Source of the DNA: CAVTHK01 sp964552235
GTDB taxonomy: Bacteria; Spirochaetota; Spirochaetia; SZUA-6; CAVTHK01
Length of the DNA: 64,000 nt
Direction: 5' to 3'
Assembly (NCBI GenBank): GCA_964552235.1
Contig: CAZKGO010000007.1
Span: forward strand, 28,363-92,362
In this document: positions 8,245 to 16,965 of the stretch, piece by piece
How positions within the stretch are numbered: position 1 is the stretch's first letter
Layout: each line of letters opens with the position of its first letter
Translations under genes and position numbers: made by a program
Notes under the pieces: generated by a model
Seen by the model: the letters and a program-made list of their open reading frames with translations, nothing else
Databases searched by the model: none
What the model was told of the DNA's origin: nothing

Positions 8245-8739
8245 ATGAATCGAAGGATCCTTGCCGTTCTCGTCCTTGCCGCTCTGCCGATGGCCGCGTT
8301 CGCCGAGCTCGGGCTCGGCGGAGCCGCCTACTTCAATTCCCCGTACCTGCTCGGCCAGAGCATCGACGAGGACGACCTGAACGTGAACCAGTTCACCTTC
8401 GGCGGCGACGCGAGGCTCAAGCTCAGCGTTCTGCAGGGCGAGGCGATCGTCCTGTACGCGGCCGGAGAGGTGCAGAGCCTGATCATCTACCTCGATGCGG
8501 GGGTGTCCTTCGACATCCTGATGCTGCGCCTGTCGGCCGGCGCCGGTCCCAATATCGTGTTCAACATCGGCGAGCACGACTGGGCGCAGACCGGCCTCAA
8601 CGTCAAGGTCAGCGCCGACGTGAAGATCTCCAGGATCTCGGTCGGCTTGAGCTACATCATGGACCTGCTCATCGACGACGGCATCGACATCAACACCAGC
8701 TCGGGTCTGCTGGGCGCGCAGATTCTGCTCTGGTTGTAG
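8245..8739 (+). CDS. small secreted beta-strand-rich protein, function unknown
   Basis: This 164-residue protein has a clear signal peptide (MNRRILAVLVLAALPMAAFA, cleaved before ELGLG). The rest alternates hydrophobic and polar residues as in short membrane beta-strands (FTFGGDARLKLSVLQ, AIVLYAAGEVQSLIIYLDAG, LNVKVSADVKISRISVGLSY) and ends in an aromatic/hydrophobic pattern (LLGAQILLWL) like outer-membrane proteins. A small outer-membrane beta-barrel or periplasmic beta-protein is therefore likely. Similar short secreted proteins are common in spirochaetes, but I do not recognise a named family. The ATG at 8245 follows GGGGAG by 4-5 nt. The gene is monocistronic, with its own promoter. Confidence 0.8.
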   Translation: MNRRILAVLVLAALPMAAFAELGLGGAAYFNSPYLLGQSIDEDDLNVNQFTFGGDARLKLSVLQGEAIVLYAAGEVQSLIIYLDAGVSFDILMLRLSAGAGPNIVFNIGEHDWAQTGLNVKVSADVKISRISVGLSYIMDLLIDDGIDINTSSGLLGAQILLWL

Positions 8740-8780
8740 GCCGGCAGAGCCCCGGGCGGGCCGAGCGCGAAGCGGTCGGC

Positions 8781-8809
8781 TTGCCCCTCGGGCGCGGCGT
8801 CAATACACT
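8781..8809 (+). promoter_or_regulatory. leaderless promoter of yqgE
   Basis: TTGCCC (8781-8786), 17 bases, TACACT (8804-8809), then exactly six bases to the ATG at 8816. Transcription should start at the A of the ATG. No ribosome binding site is present. Confidence 0.65.
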
Positions 8810-8815
8810 CAAGTC

Positions 8816-9409
8816 ATGCCGAGGGAATCGCGCTGGCTCGTGGGGCACTTTCTGATCTCCGAGGCCGACCTCGCCGATCCCAACTTCCACCGCACCGTAG
8901 TCCTGATCATCAACCACAATGCCGAGGGCGCCTTCGGCCTCGTGGTCAACCGCCGCCTCCCCGTCACGCTGGGGGAGGCGGTTCCCGACCTCGCATCGAC
9001 GCCCGTGTCGGGAACCACGCTGTTCTACGGAGGGCCGGTGCAGCCTCAATTCCTGTTCTGCCTGCATTCCGGCCTGCCCGAAGAGGTGCGCAGCCCGCAC
9101 GCTTCCACCCCCGTCGAAAACGTGCTGTTCGAGCCGCTGGTGTCCTCGCTCACCGAATACCTCGTGGGGACCTGGGGCGCCCTCCAGGAGCGGGAGCGGC
9201 CGCCGGTGCGCCTCTACGCGGGCTACTCCGGATGGGCGCCGGGCCAGCTGGAGTCTGAGCTCGAGCGCAGCTCCTGGATCGTGAGGCCCGCGTCGGCCAA
9301 GCACATCTTTCACCCCAATCCCGACGAAGGCTGGAAGCAGGCCCTGAGCGAGCTGGGGGGCATCCACAAGATCGTGGCCGAGACCGGCTTCAAGCCGTCG
9401 CTCAACTGA
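8816..9409 (+). CDS. yqgE: YqgE/AlgH family protein (DUF179)
   Basis: The 197-residue protein matches YqgE/AlgH throughout: LVGHFLISEADLADPNF at the N-terminus, HNAEGAFGLVVNR, LFYGGPVQ and the hallmark RLYAGYSGWAPGQLESEL. These are small cytoplasmic proteins of unresolved biochemical role, named after a regulator of alginate genes in Pseudomonas. The ATG at 8816 is the only start that keeps the conserved N-terminus. It lies seven bases after a -10 hexamer, so the mRNA should be leaderless. The next gene starts 9 bases after the stop with a GAGGGA site, so the two are probably co-transcribed. Confidence 0.93.
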   Translation: MPRESRWLVGHFLISEADLADPNFHRTVVLIINHNAEGAFGLVVNRRLPVTLGEAVPDLASTPVSGTTLFYGGPVQPQFLFCLHSGLPEEVRSPHASTPVENVLFEPLVSSLTEYLVGTWGALQERERPPVRLYAGYSGWAPGQLESELERSSWIVRPASAKHIFHPNPDEGWKQALSELGGIHKIVAETGFKPSLN

Positions 9410-9418
9410 GGGACGGCG

Positions 9419-10879
9419 ATGCTGGCGGCGGCAGCCGCCCTGTGGGCGGCCCTCATCGTCCTCGCCGGCGGTCCGGCAGCGGCCGACGTCGTGCTCGACC
9501 CGCCCGACTGGAACATCGGCCGAATGACGATGGACAGACCGGCCACGCGGACGCTCAGGGTGAGCAACCGCGAAGACCGGACACTCGCGGTGACCCTCGT
9601 GAGCACCTGCGGTTGCCTGGACGCCGCGCCCTCGCGGGTCGAGCTCGCCCCCGGGGCGATGGCGGAGATCGAGCTGCGCTACTCCCCGGAGGAGCCCGGG
9701 AGGGTCAGCGTGTACTTCGTCGTGCGCGCCGCCCCGCCCGGGGAAACCGGCGGCGCGACCCGGCTCTACCAGGTCAAGGGCATGGTCGACGGCCCGCCGC
9801 GGCCGTCGCAGGCTGCGCCGGCTGCGGCTGCTTCGCCCGGCGCGGCGCCCGGGGCGCTGCAGCTGCGCCTCTACTATGCCCCCGGCTGCCGCAGCTGCGA
9901 GCAGCTGATGGCCCGGCTGGACGCGCGCCTGGCCGCGCGGCCCGCGGGCACCGTCGAGCTGGTCCACCGGAACGTGCTGGAGCCCGAGGTGTTCCAGGAG
10001 CTGGCCTCGGCCACGGGCGCCGAGCGCGTGCCGCTGCCGGCCCTCGTGGTCGGCGGCCGTGTGCTCGCCGGCACGCAGGCGATCGAGGCGGGGCTCGAGG
10101 AGGCGCTGGCCGCGGCCGGCGCGGAGGCGGCGCGGCCGGCCGGGGCGTCGGCGGGCGCCGCCGATCTCGCGCGACGCCTCGCGGCGCCGGCGCTGTTCGC
10201 CGCGGGGCTCGTCGACGGCATCAACCCCTGCGCCTTCACCACGATCATCTTCCTGCTCACCTCGCTGGTGCTGGCGGGCCGCAGGCGGGCAGAGGTTCTC
10301 CTGGTGGGCTGCGGCTTCACCGCCGCGGTCTTTGTCACCTACCTGCTGGTCGGGCTCGGGTTCTTCCACTCGCTGCGCGCCGCCTCGGCCTTTCGGCCGG
10401 CGGCTTCGGCGCTGCGCTGGATCCTGGTGGCGGTGCTGTTCACGTTCGCCGGTCTCAGCCTCCATGACTACGCCCTGGCGCGCAGGGGCCGAGCGGCGGA
10501 GATGGTGCTGCGGCTGCCCGACCCGATCAAGCGGCGGATGCAGCGCACGATCCTCGCCGGCGCCCGCTCGACCGCTCTGGCGGGCGGCTCCTTCGTCCTC
10601 GGCGGGGCCGTGTCGCTGTTCGAGCTGGCCTGCACGGGCCAGGTCTACCTCCCCGCGGTCGCCTGGCTGGTGCGCACCGAAGGGGGGCTCAGAGCCCACC
10701 TTCTCCTGGCGGTCTACAACGTCGGCTTCATCCTTCCCCTGGCGGCCGTGTTCGTCGTGGCGTGGAGAGGGGTGGGCTCGCGGCGGCTCACCGCCCTCGC
10801 CCAGCGGCACACCGCGGCGGTCAAGCTGGCGCTTGCCGTCGTGTTCGCAGGCCTGGCCGCGCTGACGCTCGCCACCTGA
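9419..10879 (+). CDS. DUF1573 - thioredoxin-like - CcdA/DsbD-type membrane fusion protein
   Basis: The 486-residue protein joins three modules. After a signal peptide (residues 1-22) comes a DUF1573/Ig-like domain with its typical STCGCLD motif (cysteines 64 and 66). A Pro/Ala linker leads to a thioredoxin/glutaredoxin-like domain with CRSC at 157-160. Residues from about 245 form a CcdA/DsbD-beta six-helix membrane domain with the two paired redox cysteines in DGINPCAFT and LACTGQVYLP. CcdA-type proteins carry electrons from cytoplasmic thioredoxin across the membrane. Here the acceptor modules are fused in front, so the protein should deliver reductant to the periplasm, perhaps for cytochrome or thiol-protein maturation. 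It is probably co-transcribed with yqgE and converges on the MFS-HEAT gene 12 bases away. Confidence 0.87.
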   Translation: MLAAAAALWAALIVLAGGPAAADVVLDPPDWNIGRMTMDRPATRTLRVSNREDRTLAVTLVSTCGCLDAAPSRVELAPGAMAEIELRYSPEEPGRVSVYFVVRAAPPGETGGATRLYQVKGMVDGPPRPSQAAPAAAASPGAAPGALQLRLYYAPGCRSCEQLMARLDARLAARPAGTVELVHRNVLEPEVFQELASATGAERVPLPALVVGGRVLAGTQAIEAGLEEALAAAGAEAARPAGASAGAADLARRLAAPALFAAGLVDGINPCAFTTIIFLLTSLVLAGRRRAEVLLVGCGFTAAVFVTYLLVGLGFFHSLRAASAFRPAASALRWILVAVLFTFAGLSLHDYALARRGRAAEMVLRLPDPIKRRMQRTILAGARSTALAGGSFVLGGAVSLFELACTGQVYLPAVAWLVRTEGGLRAHLLLAVYNVGFILPLAAVFVVAWRGVGSRRLTALAQRHTAAVKLALAVVFAGLAALTLAT

Positions 10880-10891
10880 GCGCGGGGCCCG

Positions 10892-13264
10892 CTACTGAGC
10901 GCCGGCGGCCGGCTCGCGCCGCTGCTGCAGGCGGCCCAGGTGCTTGAGCAGGAACAAGGCGAGCAGGGCGTGCATCCTGCGCAGGTCCGGATCGCGGGCT
11001 GCCGCCGCCTCGCCGAGCACCCACAGCGCCACTCCCAGGCGCTGGTCGCGCTCCAGGGTCTGCTCGAGCACGGAGCCCGAGCCCCGGCAGGCCGGCGGGG
11101 TCGTCTCGTGACGAAAGAGGGCGAGCACGAACAGCAGGTCGTGAACGGCCCCGATCACACGCTCGTGGTCGCCGGCGTCAAAAGCCTCGCGTGCCGCCGC
11201 GCACCGTGAGAGGATCGCCGCACGCGCCTCGGGCGAGACGCTGCGCACGAGGCGGCGCACCGCGCGTTCGGCATCGGCTGCCAGCCGCTCGGCCCGCGTG
11301 CCGCTGCGGCCGCTCTCGCCGGTGACGTAGCGGTAGAACTCGCCGGGACGGCCGAGCAGGTTCCCGAGGGCGATCGCGAGCTGCCGGCGCAGCACGTCGT
11401 TGGGCGTGCTGTGCATCAGCGGCAGGATCTCGCGCACGGCGTCGAGAATGCCCATCTGCGAGATCGCCTCGGCCCCCTGGGCCTTGACGCGGTCGGCGCG
11501 GTTTCCGCGCAGCATCGCGAGCAGGGTCTGGGCCGATTCGCGGCTGTCGAGGTCTCCGAGCGCCTCGGCCGCCGCCGCCTGCAGCTCGACCGACGGGTCC
11601 TCGAGCGCCTCCAGCAGCAGAGGCACGGCGCGCCGGTCCCCGACCTTGCCCAGCGCGCGGGCGGCCTCGGGCCGGATCGAGGATTCGCGGTCGCGCAGCT
11701 GGGCCGCCAGCGCGTCAAAGGATTCCGGGCTTCCGATGCGGCCCAGGGCCCGCGCCGCCTCCTCGCGCACCTCGCGGTCGGGGTCGGTGAGCCGGGCGAC
11801 GATGTCGTCGATCGCGAGATCGCTTTCGGCTCCCTCGACGCTGCGCAGCGCCCGCGCGGCGCGGCTGGCCTCCTCGGCCGCACCGATGATGCTCATGTTC
11901 AGCAGGTTGCGCACCACGTTGGGCGTGGCCAGCCGCGTGACGATGTCGAACGTCGAGGTCTTGCGTCCTTCGTCGATGCGGGTGAGCACGAGAAAGCTCG
12001 CGACGGTCAGCGCCTCGGCGACCACGATCACGGCGTGGAACGGCTCGCCGGGCAGAGCCGCGAGGGCGCGCGCGTTGGAGGCGAGCGCTCCGCCGAGCAG
12101 CGAGCCTCCCGCGCCGATGACGCCGATGATGGCCAGGTACCAGGCCACGAACGTCGTGCGGTTGCGCTCCGGCGTGAGGCTCAGCATCAGCTGGTTGATG
12201 CCCTCGTAGAAGCCGGGGGCGAGCACGCCTCCGAGCAGCGAGATCAGCGGCAGGAGAACGACGTAGCTGCGGGGGCCCACGGCGAGATAGGCGAGCCAGG
12301 CCAGCGGAAAGAGGCTGCACAGGGCCACGACGGGCTTGCGGCCGAAGCGGTCCATCAGAGCGCCCCACGTGCGCACCGAGCCGACCCACGTGAGCTGCGA
12401 GATCACGGTCATGATTCCGAGCCAGGTGTAGGGCGCCCCCACGGCCGCGGGATCGGTGATGTAGGGCGGGATAAAGGGCGCCAGCACGTTGATCGACAGC
12501 ATCGCCAGGCCGACGGCAAGGCAGAAGCGCACGAACTGGCCGCTGCGCAGCGGCTCGACAAAGGCCGAAAGCGACAGGCGGGCGGACGCCTCGCCGCCGA
12601 CGGCCAAGCGAGCGGGGTCGGGAATCGCGAGGTACAGCAGGATGTCGACCACGCCGAACACCCCCGAGACCGCGAACACCAGCCCGTAGGCCAACGACGG
12701 GTTCGCCGGCTCGTCGAGGAAGACGGTGACCAGGAAGACCCACGACATGTTGACCGCGAAGATGATGGCCGAGCGCCGGCCGAAGAACGTGGCCCGCCTG
12801 CCCTCGGGGATCAGGTCGGCCATCCAGGCCCACCAGCCGGAGGCGGTGGCGTTCATCAGCGCCCATGCCAGGGGCATCGACAGGAGAATAACGCGCACGG
12901 CCAGCGCCTTGTCGCCGGTGCGCGCCTCCAGCAGCGACACCCCGGCAAGGACGAACCCGATCGCGCGGGCGACCACGTGCGCCGTCATCCAGATCGGCTT
13001 GCGGCGGCGCGGCCGGGTAAACATCGCGACGGCCAGCAGGCTGAACACCGAGCTGAAGGAGAGCATCGAGACCAGCAGCCCCAGCGTGAACGCCGAGGCG
13101 CCCAGGTGGTTCTTGAAGAAGACGTTGAACACCTGCTGTGGCCCGCAGACCGAGAACCAGGCGTGGGCCATCACCGCGCCGGTGATGTTGAGGTTCAGGG
13201 CGCGCGTGAGGCGCGCGCCGCTCACCGCTTGCGGGGCACGAGCAGCCGCAGAGGCCGCGCTCAT
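10892..13264 (-). CDS. MFS transporter fused to a C-terminal HEAT-repeat domain
   Basis: The 790-residue protein has two parts. Residues 25-435 form a 12-helix major-facilitator domain (VFNVFFKNHLGASAFTLGLL near the start; the cytoplasmic loop motif MDRFGRKPVVALC between the halves). From about residue 480 come HEAT/PBS-lyase-like repeats of about 31 residues, for example REVREEAARALGRIGSPE, SSIRPEAARALGKVGD and LQAAAAEALGDLDS, followed by an alpha-helical tail. HEAT repeats are protein-interaction scaffolds, so the tail may sense or recruit a cytoplasmic partner. The substrate is unknown. It is the last gene of the tyrS operon, starting 3 bases after the stop of ald. The fusion is one continuous frame. 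Confidence 0.87.
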   Translation of the reverse strand: MSAASAAARAPQAVSGARLTRALNLNITGAVMAHAWFSVCGPQQVFNVFFKNHLGASAFTLGLLVSMLSFSSVFSLLAVAMFTRPRRRKPIWMTAHVVARAIGFVLAGVSLLEARTGDKALAVRVILLSMPLAWALMNATASGWWAWMADLIPEGRRATFFGRRSAIIFAVNMSWVFLVTVFLDEPANPSLAYGLVFAVSGVFGVVDILLYLAIPDPARLAVGGEASARLSLSAFVEPLRSGQFVRFCLAVGLAMLSINVLAPFIPPYITDPAAVGAPYTWLGIMTVISQLTWVGSVRTWGALMDRFGRKPVVALCSLFPLAWLAYLAVGPRSYVVLLPLISLLGGVLAPGFYEGINQLMLSLTPERNRTTFVAWYLAIIGVIGAGGSLLGGALASNARALAALPGEPFHAVIVVAEALTVASFLVLTRIDEGRKTSTFDIVTRLATPNVVRNLLNMSIIGAAEEASRAARALRSVEGAESDLAIDDIVARLTDPDREVREEAARALGRIGSPESFDALAAQLRDRESSIRPEAARALGKVGDRRAVPLLLEALEDPSVELQAAAAEALGDLDSRESAQTLLAMLRGNRADRVKAQGAEAISQMGILDAVREILPLMHSTPNDVLRRQLAIALGNLLGRPGEFYRYVTGESGRSGTRAERLAADAERAVRRLVRSVSPEARAAILSRCAAAREAFDAGDHERVIGAVHDLLFVLALFRHETTPPACRGSGSVLEQTLERDQRLGVALWVLGEAAAARDPDLRRMHALLALFLLKHLGRLQQRREPAAGAQ

Positions 13265-13267
13265 CCG

Positions 13268-14389
13268 CTACTTGACCCCGAGCACCTGCTCGACCGGCGT
13301 GTAGGCCAGGCCGCAGGCGTCGGCCACGTTCGGATGCACGCAGTGGCCCGCGTAGGCGTTCAACCCCCTGCGCAGCGCCGGATGCGTCCGGCACGCCTTC
13401 TCGATTCCGCCCGCGGCCGCAGCCAGGCCGTACGGAAGGGTGGTGCCGGTCAGGGCCAGAGTCGAGGACAGCGCCACGGCGCCGGGCATGTTCGCGACGC
13501 AGTAGTGCACGATGCCGTCGACGACGTACACAGGCTCGTCGTGCGTGGTCGGCCGCGAGGTCTCGGCGATCCCCCCCTGGTCGATCGACACGTCGACGAT
13601 GACGGCGCCCTTCTTCATGGTGCGCAGGTGCTCGCGGCGGATCAGTGTCGGCGCGCGCCCCCCGTGCAGCAGCACGGCGCCGACGACCAGGTCGCTCTCG
13701 GCGAGGACGCGCGCCAGGTTCTCGTCGGTGTTGTAGAGGGTGGTGATCCGGCCGGAGAAGATGTCGTCGAGGTAGGCAAGGCGATGGGCGTCGACGTCGA
13801 GAACCGTCACCTCTGCGCCGAGGCCCGCGGCCACCTTGCAGGCGTTGAGGCCCACCACCCCGCCTCCGATGATCCCGACTCTGCCGCGGGGAACTCCCGG
13901 CACGCCCCCCACCAGCACTCCGCGGCCGCCGAAGGTCCTCTCCAGGTACTTGGCGCCTTCCTGCACGGCGAGGCGGCCGGCGATCTGGCTCATCGGCCTG
14001 AGGCACGGCAGGTCGCCGTCGGCGGTCTCGATCGTCTCGTAGGCCACGGCGGCCACCCCCTGCTCGACGAGGGCGCGGGCGGCCTCGGGCGCAGCCGCCA
14101 GGTGCAGGTAGGCAAAGAGGATCTGGCGCCTGCGCAGCAGCCGCCTCTCGTCCTCGAGCGGCCCCATGATCTTGACGATCATTTCGGCCTCGCCAAAGAC
14201 CGCTTCGCGGCCCTCGACGACGCGCGCCCCGGCGCCGGCGTACTCCTCGTCGGGAAACCCCGCCGCCCTGCCCGCCCCGCTCTCGACGAGCACCGTGTGG
14301 CCGCGGCTGCAGAACGAACGCACGCCCGAGGGGGTGAGCCCCACCCGGTACTCGTGGGCCGTGATCTCACGAACCGTGCCGACCGTCAT
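13268..14389 (-). CDS. ald: alanine dehydrogenase
   Basis: The 373-residue enzyme interconverts L-alanine + NAD+ + water and pyruvate + ammonia + NADH in the cytoplasm. The landmarks of the family are present: substrate arginine 15 in EYRVGLTPSGV, lysine 73 in VKIMGPL (most homologues read VKxKEP), histidine 96 in FAYLHLAA, the dinucleotide fold GIIGGGVVGLNA at 172-183, and VDVSIDQGG with the catalytic aspartate. Length is normal. The start overlaps the stop of the aminotransferase as ATGA, and the MFS-HEAT gene follows after 3 bases. Pairing with an aminotransferase suggests regeneration of the amino donor or acceptor (alanine/pyruvate). Annotation is firm. Confidence 0.94.
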   Translation of the reverse strand: MTVGTVREITAHEYRVGLTPSGVRSFCSRGHTVLVESGAGRAAGFPDEEYAGAGARVVEGREAVFGEAEMIVKIMGPLEDERRLLRRRQILFAYLHLAAAPEAARALVEQGVAAVAYETIETADGDLPCLRPMSQIAGRLAVQEGAKYLERTFGGRGVLVGGVPGVPRGRVGIIGGGVVGLNACKVAAGLGAEVTVLDVDAHRLAYLDDIFSGRITTLYNTDENLARVLAESDLVVGAVLLHGGRAPTLIRREHLRTMKKGAVIVDVSIDQGGIAETSRPTTHDEPVYVVDGIVHYCVANMPGAVALSSTLALTGTTLPYGLAAAAGGIEKACRTHPALRRGLNAYAGHCVHPNVADACGLAYTPVEQVLGVK

Positions 14390-15606
14390 AGGACCTCGCG
14401 CAGGGCATCAGCCAGCCGGCCGATGCCTGGGTCTATGGTTTTCTCATCGACACTGGAGAAGTTCAGCCTCAGCGTGTTGGCGTCCGCGCGGCCCACGTAG
14501 AAGGGCGCACCCGGCACGAAAGCCACCTTGCGTCGGATGGCCGCTTCGAAGAGCCGCATCGAGGAGGCGCCCCGGGGCAGCGTCGCCCAGAGGAACATGC
14601 CGCCCTCGGGCTCGGTGCACGTGACGCCCGCCGGGAAGCTGCCCCTGATGGCTGCCACCATGGCGTCCCTCTGCCTGCCGTAGGCGCGGCGGATGCGGGC
14701 GACGTGGTCGTCGATCCGGTTGTCGGCCAGGTACTGCGCGATGATGCGCTGGCCGAGGGAGTTGGTGTGGAGGTCTGAGGCCTGCTTGGCGATGAGCAGC
14801 TTCTCCATGAGCTCGCCCCGGGCCACGAGCCAGCCGATGCGAAAGGCCGGGGCCACGATCTTGGAAAAGGTCCCCAGCAGCACGCAATTGTCCTCGAGCA
14901 GCGTCGCGAACGACGGCTCGCTCTCGCCGAGAAAGCGAAGCTCGCCGTAGGGGTCATCTTCGACGAACACCGTCCTGGTGCGGCGCAGGATCGCGGCCGC
15001 GGCCCTGCGCGTCTGGCCGTCGTAGGTGATGCCCGACGGGTTCTGGAAGTTGGGCACCGCGTAGTACAGCCGCACGTCCCCGCTGCCCAACTCCCGCTCC
15101 AGCAGCGCGGTGTCGACGCCGCGGGGGGCAAGGGGGACCGGGCGGAACTCCGGACGGTACAGCGAGAAGGCCTGGATCGCGCCCAGGTACCCCGGCTCCT
15201 CGATCACGACGCGGTCGCCTTCGTTGAGGAGCGTCTTGCCGAGAAGGTCGAGCCCCTGCTGCGAGCCGCTGGTGACGAGGATGTCCGCGGGATCGACCGT
15301 GATGCCCCTGCCGCGGTAGCGCTCCGCGATGAGCTCGCGCAGGGGAGGGTAGCCTTCGGAGGTGCTGTACTGCAGGGCGTCGGCCCCCGAGGTGCGCAGC
15401 ACCTTGTCCGAAGCCGCGCGGATCTCCTCCACGGGGAACAGCTCGCGGTTCGGCAGCCCTCCGGCAAAGGAGATCACCGATCGGTCGACGGCGACCTTGA
15501 GGATCTCGCGGATGAACGAACGGGGCACGTCGGCGATGCGGTCCGCGAACGCCGCGCCGGCGCTGCCCGCGCCGTCTACGGTGCCGGTGCCGCTCACGGT
15601 ATTCAT
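14386..15606 (-). CDS. PLP-dependent aminotransferase class I/II (aromatic / 2-aminoadipate type)
   Basis: The 406-residue fold-type I aminotransferase has SFAGGLPNRELFP near the N-terminus, YSTSEGYPPLRELIAER, the PLP pocket VPNFQNPSGITY, and the Schiff-base lysine in GTFSKIVAPAFRIGW (about residue 250). The motifs are those of the LysN/2-aminoadipate and archaeal-type aromatic aminotransferase group, which accept a broad range including tyrosine and phenylalanine. It begins at an ATGA overlap with tyrS and ends at an ATGA overlap with ald. Because it sits behind the Tyr-codon leader, an aromatic amino acid is an attractive substrate, but that is inference from context. Confidence 0.88.
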   Translation of the reverse strand: MNTVSGTGTVDGAGSAGAAFADRIADVPRSFIREILKVAVDRSVISFAGGLPNRELFPVEEIRAASDKVLRTSGADALQYSTSEGYPPLRELIAERYRGRGITVDPADILVTSGSQQGLDLLGKTLLNEGDRVVIEEPGYLGAIQAFSLYRPEFRPVPLAPRGVDTALLERELGSGDVRLYYAVPNFQNPSGITYDGQTRRAAAAILRRTRTVFVEDDPYGELRFLGESEPSFATLLEDNCVLLGTFSKIVAPAFRIGWLVARGELMEKLLIAKQASDLHTNSLGQRIIAQYLADNRIDDHVARIRRAYGRQRDAMVAAIRGSFPAGVTCTEPEGGMFLWATLPRGASSMRLFEAAIRRKVAFVPGAPFYVGRADANTLRLNFSSVDEKTIDPGIGRLADALREVL

Positions 15607-16865
15607 GCGCCCCCCATGCTATCAGATGCCGTCCGCGGAGTCACGGGCGCGGCCGCCGCCGCCGGCGCTGCGGCCACGAGACGGACGAACCGCCTGCGGC
15701 CCACCCGCAGCAGGCCGCCGGGGGCCACCGGCTCCTCGGCGCTGCGCAGGATCGCGCCGCCGAGGCTCACGGCCCCCTGCGCGGCCAGCCGCCGCGCCTC
15801 GCTGCGGCTGGCCGCCAGGCCCGCGGCCACCAACACGTCCACCAGCGGCGCGGCCGCTGCCAGAGCGTGCACCGGCGTCTCGTCCGGCTCCCGGCGCCGG
15901 CGGAACACCGCGACGAAGCGATCCTCGGCCTCCCGCGCCGCCTCCTCGCCGTGGAACACCGCAGCGATCTCCCGGGCGAGACGCATCTTGGCGTCCCTCG
16001 GGTGCCCGGCCAGCACCCCGGCGATCTCGTCTGGGGCCAGCGGCGTGACGAGGGCGAACCAGGCGGGCATCGCCTCGTCGGGCACGCTCATGACCTGGCC
16101 GTACATCTCGTGCGGCGGGGCGAGGATCGGGATGTGGTTGCCCAGCGACTTGCTCATCTTGGTCCTTCCGTCGGTGCCCGGGAGGATCCCGAGGATGACG
16201 GCGATGTTGGGCCGCTGGCCGCGCGATTCCATCAGCCTGCGGCTGGCGGTCACGATGTTGAAGAGCTGGTCGCTTCCTCCCACCTGGACGTCGGCCTCGA
16301 GCACGCTCGCGTCCTGCGCCTGCATCAGCGAGTAGAAGGTCTCGTGCAGCCACACGGCATCACCTGCTTCCCAGCGCCTGCGAAAGGCCTCGCGCGCCAG
16401 GATCTGCTGGAGCGAGAACTGCGAGGCCATTTGCACCATCTGGGCCGCCTCCAGGCCGGCGAGCCACTCGTGGTTGAAGCGCACCTCGGTGCGCTTCGGA
16501 TCCAGGATGCGGAACGCCTGCTCGGCGTAGGTGCGGCCGTTGGCCTCGGCCTGCTCGAGGGAGAGAGCGGCGCGCAGCCGGTCCTGGTCCGAAGGGTCGC
16601 CGATCATCGACGTGAAGGTCCCGACGACGAAGATCACGTGGTGGCCCAGCTCCTGGAACTGCCTCAGCTTGCGGATCGGCACGGTGTGGCCGATGTGCAG
16701 GTCGGTGGTGCGCGGGTCGAAGCCGCAGTAGACCCGCAGCCGGCGGCCTTCGCGGCCGGCCTCCTCGAGCCGCTGCCGCAGCTCGCGCTCCATCGCGGCG
16801 GCGAGGCCCGCATCACCGTACTCGGTGCCCTGCATGAGGAAACGCACCTGTTCTTCGATCGTCAC
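15603..16865 (-). CDS. tyrS: tyrosyl-tRNA synthetase
   Basis: The 420-residue class I synthetase charges tRNA-Tyr in the cytoplasm. HIGH is at residues 57-60 (TTDLHIGHTVPIRKL), KMSKS is in DGRTKMSKSLGNHIP at about 240, and an S4 RNA-binding domain follows at about 345-405. HETFYSLMQAQDA and VGGSDQLFN are typical of the bacterial TyrZ-like branch. A GTG at 16865 is the chosen start because GGGAGG lies 6 nt upstream; the frame remains open further up, through the attenuator, but that part has no similarity. Its stop overlaps the aminotransferase start (ATGA). Expression is probably controlled by the leader and terminator immediately upstream. Confidence 0.95.
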   Translation of the reverse strand: MTIEEQVRFLMQGTEYGDAGLAAAMERELRQRLEEAGREGRRLRVYCGFDPRTTDLHIGHTVPIRKLRQFQELGHHVIFVVGTFTSMIGDPSDQDRLRAALSLEQAEANGRTYAEQAFRILDPKRTEVRFNHEWLAGLEAAQMVQMASQFSLQQILAREAFRRRWEAGDAVWLHETFYSLMQAQDASVLEADVQVGGSDQLFNIVTASRRLMESRGQRPNIAVILGILPGTDGRTKMSKSLGNHIPILAPPHEMYGQVMSVPDEAMPAWFALVTPLAPDEIAGVLAGHPRDAKMRLAREIAAVFHGEEAAREAEDRFVAVFRRRREPDETPVHALAAAAPLVDVLVAAGLAASRSEARRLAAQGAVSLGGAILRSAEEPVAPGGLLRVGRRRFVRLVAAAPAAAAAPVTPRTASDSMGGA

Positions 16866-16910
16866 GACGCACCTCCCTGGAGCCGCACGGCGCCTGCGTT
16901 CCCCGGAGGC

Positions 16911-16942
16911 AAAAAAAAGCCCCCGGGTCGAAGCCCGGGGGC
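16911..16942 (-). terminator. intrinsic terminator in the tyrS leader (attenuator)
   Basis: On the minus strand GCCCCCGGG (16942-16934), a 6-nt loop CTTCGA and CCCGGGGGC (16927-16919) form a perfect 9-bp stem followed directly by eight T. It is the strongest intrinsic terminator in the window, and it sits 46 bases before the tyrS start codon, inside the leader transcribed from the promoter at 17048-17077. Leader bases 16976-16968 can pair with 16934-16926 (9 bp with G-U pairs), which would occupy the loop and both stem ends and so act as an antiterminator. Confidence 0.85.
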
Positions 16943-16965
16943 CCACACGATCGTTGCGTGCGCGC

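Noticed and set aside
11411..14500. 1029-codon plus-strand open frame opposite the ald and MFS-HEAT genes
   Set aside because: It is a GC-driven antisense frame rich in Arg, Gly, Gln and Asp with no family features; the minus-strand genes have full motifs.
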